This document shows, piece after piece, positions 51,297 to 52,125 of a stretch of 52,125 bases of DNA. Position 1 is the first letter of the stretch; each line of letters begins with the position of its first letter. Source of the stretch: a virus. A program made the translations under genes and the position numbers. The notes below the pieces were generated by a model, which was given only the letters and a program-made list of their open reading frames with translations, was not told where the DNA came from and searched no databases. The stretch is taken from IMG/VR virus record IMGVR_UViG_3300025642_000006, positions 1 to 52,125 of that record; one strand, given 5' to 3'.

Positions 51297-51443
51297 CTAT
51301 TCGGCTAGTAGCGCAAATGCACTCGTAACCATAAAAGCCAAAGCAATTATAAAATATAGCATTGCGAATACGGCATTAGTATCTACATGGCCGAGGATGT
51401 TGAATAGCAGGCTAAACATCAAAGTCCTTTCAAACTTACTCAT
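51297..51443 (-). CDS. Small membrane protein, 48 aa, opposite strand
   Basis: ATG at 51443 (minus strand) with AAAAGGAG upstream, stop TAG at 51297-51299. Encodes MSKFERTLMFSLLFNILGHV then DTNAVFAMLYFIIALAFMVT: a basic N-terminus and one or two hydrophobic spans. The strong RBS supports a real gene. It is the only leftward gene in this part of the genome; possibly a holin-like or early membrane protein. Confidence 0.62.
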   Translation of the reverse strand: MSKFERTLMFSLLFNILGHVDTNAVFAMLYFIIALAFMVTSAFALLAE

Positions 51444-51735
51444 ATTTCCCTTCTCCTTTTAATAGACAACAATTATCTGCTATGCCAGAATCTACGCTAG
51501 GCTGCGGCATGATTGAGAGGGCTTTGATAGCTTTTTCTGATAGGCAGATGGGCTCGCCGGACGTGATTGCATTTCCTTCCGGCAGCGTCCCTTCCGTTCT
51601 GGATTTTGTGGTCGGGCGTCACATGGCTTTCGTGTATGGGGTAAAACTTGCGTGTGCGCAAGTCTTTTTCTTTGTTTTGTTGTGTTTGTGTTCCGTTGGT
51701 TTGGAGAAAATAGTTTTAAAAAAGTGTAATTACCG
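51444..51735. other. Intergenic region between divergent genes
   Basis: No gene with a plausible RBS. An open frame from 51482 lacks a Shine-Dalgarno. Contains CCGGAC at 51557 and an inverted GGACG / CGTCC pair near 51558-51591, related to the CGGAC repeats downstream. Confidence 0.4.
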
Positions 51736-51764
51736 GTTGACAAGGGCGGTACAATGTCCTATAT
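51736..51764 (+). promoter_or_regulatory. Near-consensus sigma70-type promoter of the JAB-XRE operon
   Basis: TTGACA at 51736-51741, 17-base spacer, TATATA at 51759-51764, matching the consensus at the -35 and nearly so at the -10. A leader of about 200 bases separates it from the JAB start at 51971. Confidence 0.78.
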
Positions 51765-51821
51765 ATTATATTGACGATAAGTTATTCCAGATTGTGAATG
51801 GAACCATTAAGTGTGTTTAGG

Positions 51822-51924
51822 GTGTCCGCCGTCCGCCGTCCGGGGGTATTACATACCCCCCCGGACAGGACGGACAACGTACGAGAACACCAGACCGGAC
51901 AGAAAACGGACGTTGACCGGACGA
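51822..51924. promoter_or_regulatory. Cluster of CGGAC/GTCCG repeats and hairpin in the JAB leader
   Basis: Three GTCCG units (from 51822, 51830, 51837) face five CGGAC units (near 51862, 51870, 51895, 51907, 51917). The central part forms an imperfect hairpin: GTCCGGGGGTAT / ATACCCCCCCGGAC around a short loop. The density points to an operator for the XRE protein or an iteron-like array. Confidence 0.6.
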
Positions 51925-51970
51925 GATGGAATAGGAATGGGAAAGCAACAAAACGAAAGGGAAAAAGAAC

Positions 51971-52125
51971 ATGAACGGAACAATCGCAGAGAAGACTGAC
52001 GGTGTGGGCGAAATGAACATTGCCGGGATGGTTCCGTCTCCATTCGCCGAGCCATCGAGGTGCCCGCGTATGAGTGATCTGTTGCTATGGTCGAGAGATC
52101 GGAAGTTCGGATTGTCTCTGAATGA
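51971..52125 (+). CDS. 5' part of the JAB peptidase gene (continues at the left end)
   Basis: ATG at 51971 follows AAAGGGAAAAAGAAC. It is in frame with the start at base 9 after the 121-bp overlap (52013 equals base 9), adding MNGTIAEKTDGVGE to the N-terminus. Confidence 0.7.
   Translation, partial: MNGTIAEKTDGVGEMNIAGMVPSPFAEPSRCPRMSDLLLWSRDRKFGLSLN
52005..52125. repeat. Right copy of the 121-bp terminal repeat
   Basis: Identical to bases 1-121; see the left copy. Confidence 0.93.

Noticed and set aside
51482-51820. 112-aa + strand ORF between the terminator and the JAB promoter
   Set aside because: No RBS, and it crosses the promoter.
1-52125. Possible prophage with integrase and att sites
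   Set aside because: No integrase or transposase recognised, and both ends join as a circle.

Overview
The window looks like one complete, circularly permuted genome of a tailed dsDNA phage. The last 121 bases (52005-52125) repeat the first 121, so the non-redundant genome is about 52,004 bp. Short-tailed (podovirus-like) morphology is inferred: there is a ~700-aa portal protein and a pair of very large internal/ejection-type proteins (514 and 2531 aa), but no tape-measure, tail-tube or sheath gene. The host is probably a Gram-negative bacterium: many products carry SPase I signal peptides, two carry lipoboxes, and ribosome binding sites are classical AGGAG. Secreted, Asn/Thr-rich fibre proteins with ESDP- and GNGAGLTN-type motifs resemble those in Verrucomicrobiota/Kiritimatiellota relatives, but this is only a weak hint. 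No integrase, DNA polymerase or RNA polymerase was recognised.

Layout. (1) A small rightward operon crosses the contig ends: a near-consensus promoter (51736-51764), a leader full of CGGAC repeats, a JAB/JAMM metallopeptidase (51971 through the junction to 560), a 29-codon gene with a perfect Shine-Dalgarno, an XRE regulator, and a strong terminator at 1098. (2) About 1130-1460 is a convergent intergenic gap with iteron-like repeats. (3) From 12200 down to 1460 is a tightly packed leftward early block: dNMP kinase, many small Cys-rich or zinc-ribbon proteins, DnaB-like helicase, Rad52-like annealing protein, a DNA-primary-metabolism accessory gene, a PD-(D/E)XK nuclease split by a frameshift, a SymE-like mini-protein, and a chain of tiny ORFs. 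(4) About 12210-13390 is a long divergent non-coding region with a sharp strand-composition switch, repeats and an AT-rich stretch. It is the best candidate for the replication origin and control region. (5) From 13393 to 51151 runs a long rightward block: early-middle genes (SSB-like tail protein, regulator-like protein, NinG/HNH-like nuclease), then packaging and head (TerL, GroES-like, portal, scaffold-like, decoration-like, capsid), then tail/internal virion genes, fibres and lysis, ended by a strong terminator at 51172.

The most unusual feature is in the virion block. At least seven gene products, including ones with ordinary phage fibre motifs, begin with textbook Sec signal peptides. 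Interleaved with them is an 834-aa protein made largely of a strict Ser/Thr decapeptide repeat with one conserved Gly per repeat. It is immediately followed by a phage-encoded Stealth-like glycosyltransferase and by an extremely acidic protein. I read this as a candidate system for glycosylated and/or exported virion-surface proteins. A seven-blade beta-propeller with near-identical 117-bp DNA repeats sits in the largest of the exported fibres except one. A second candidate of interest is the JAB peptidase-XRE operon, which could be a deconjugase acting against ubiquitin-like antiphage systems.
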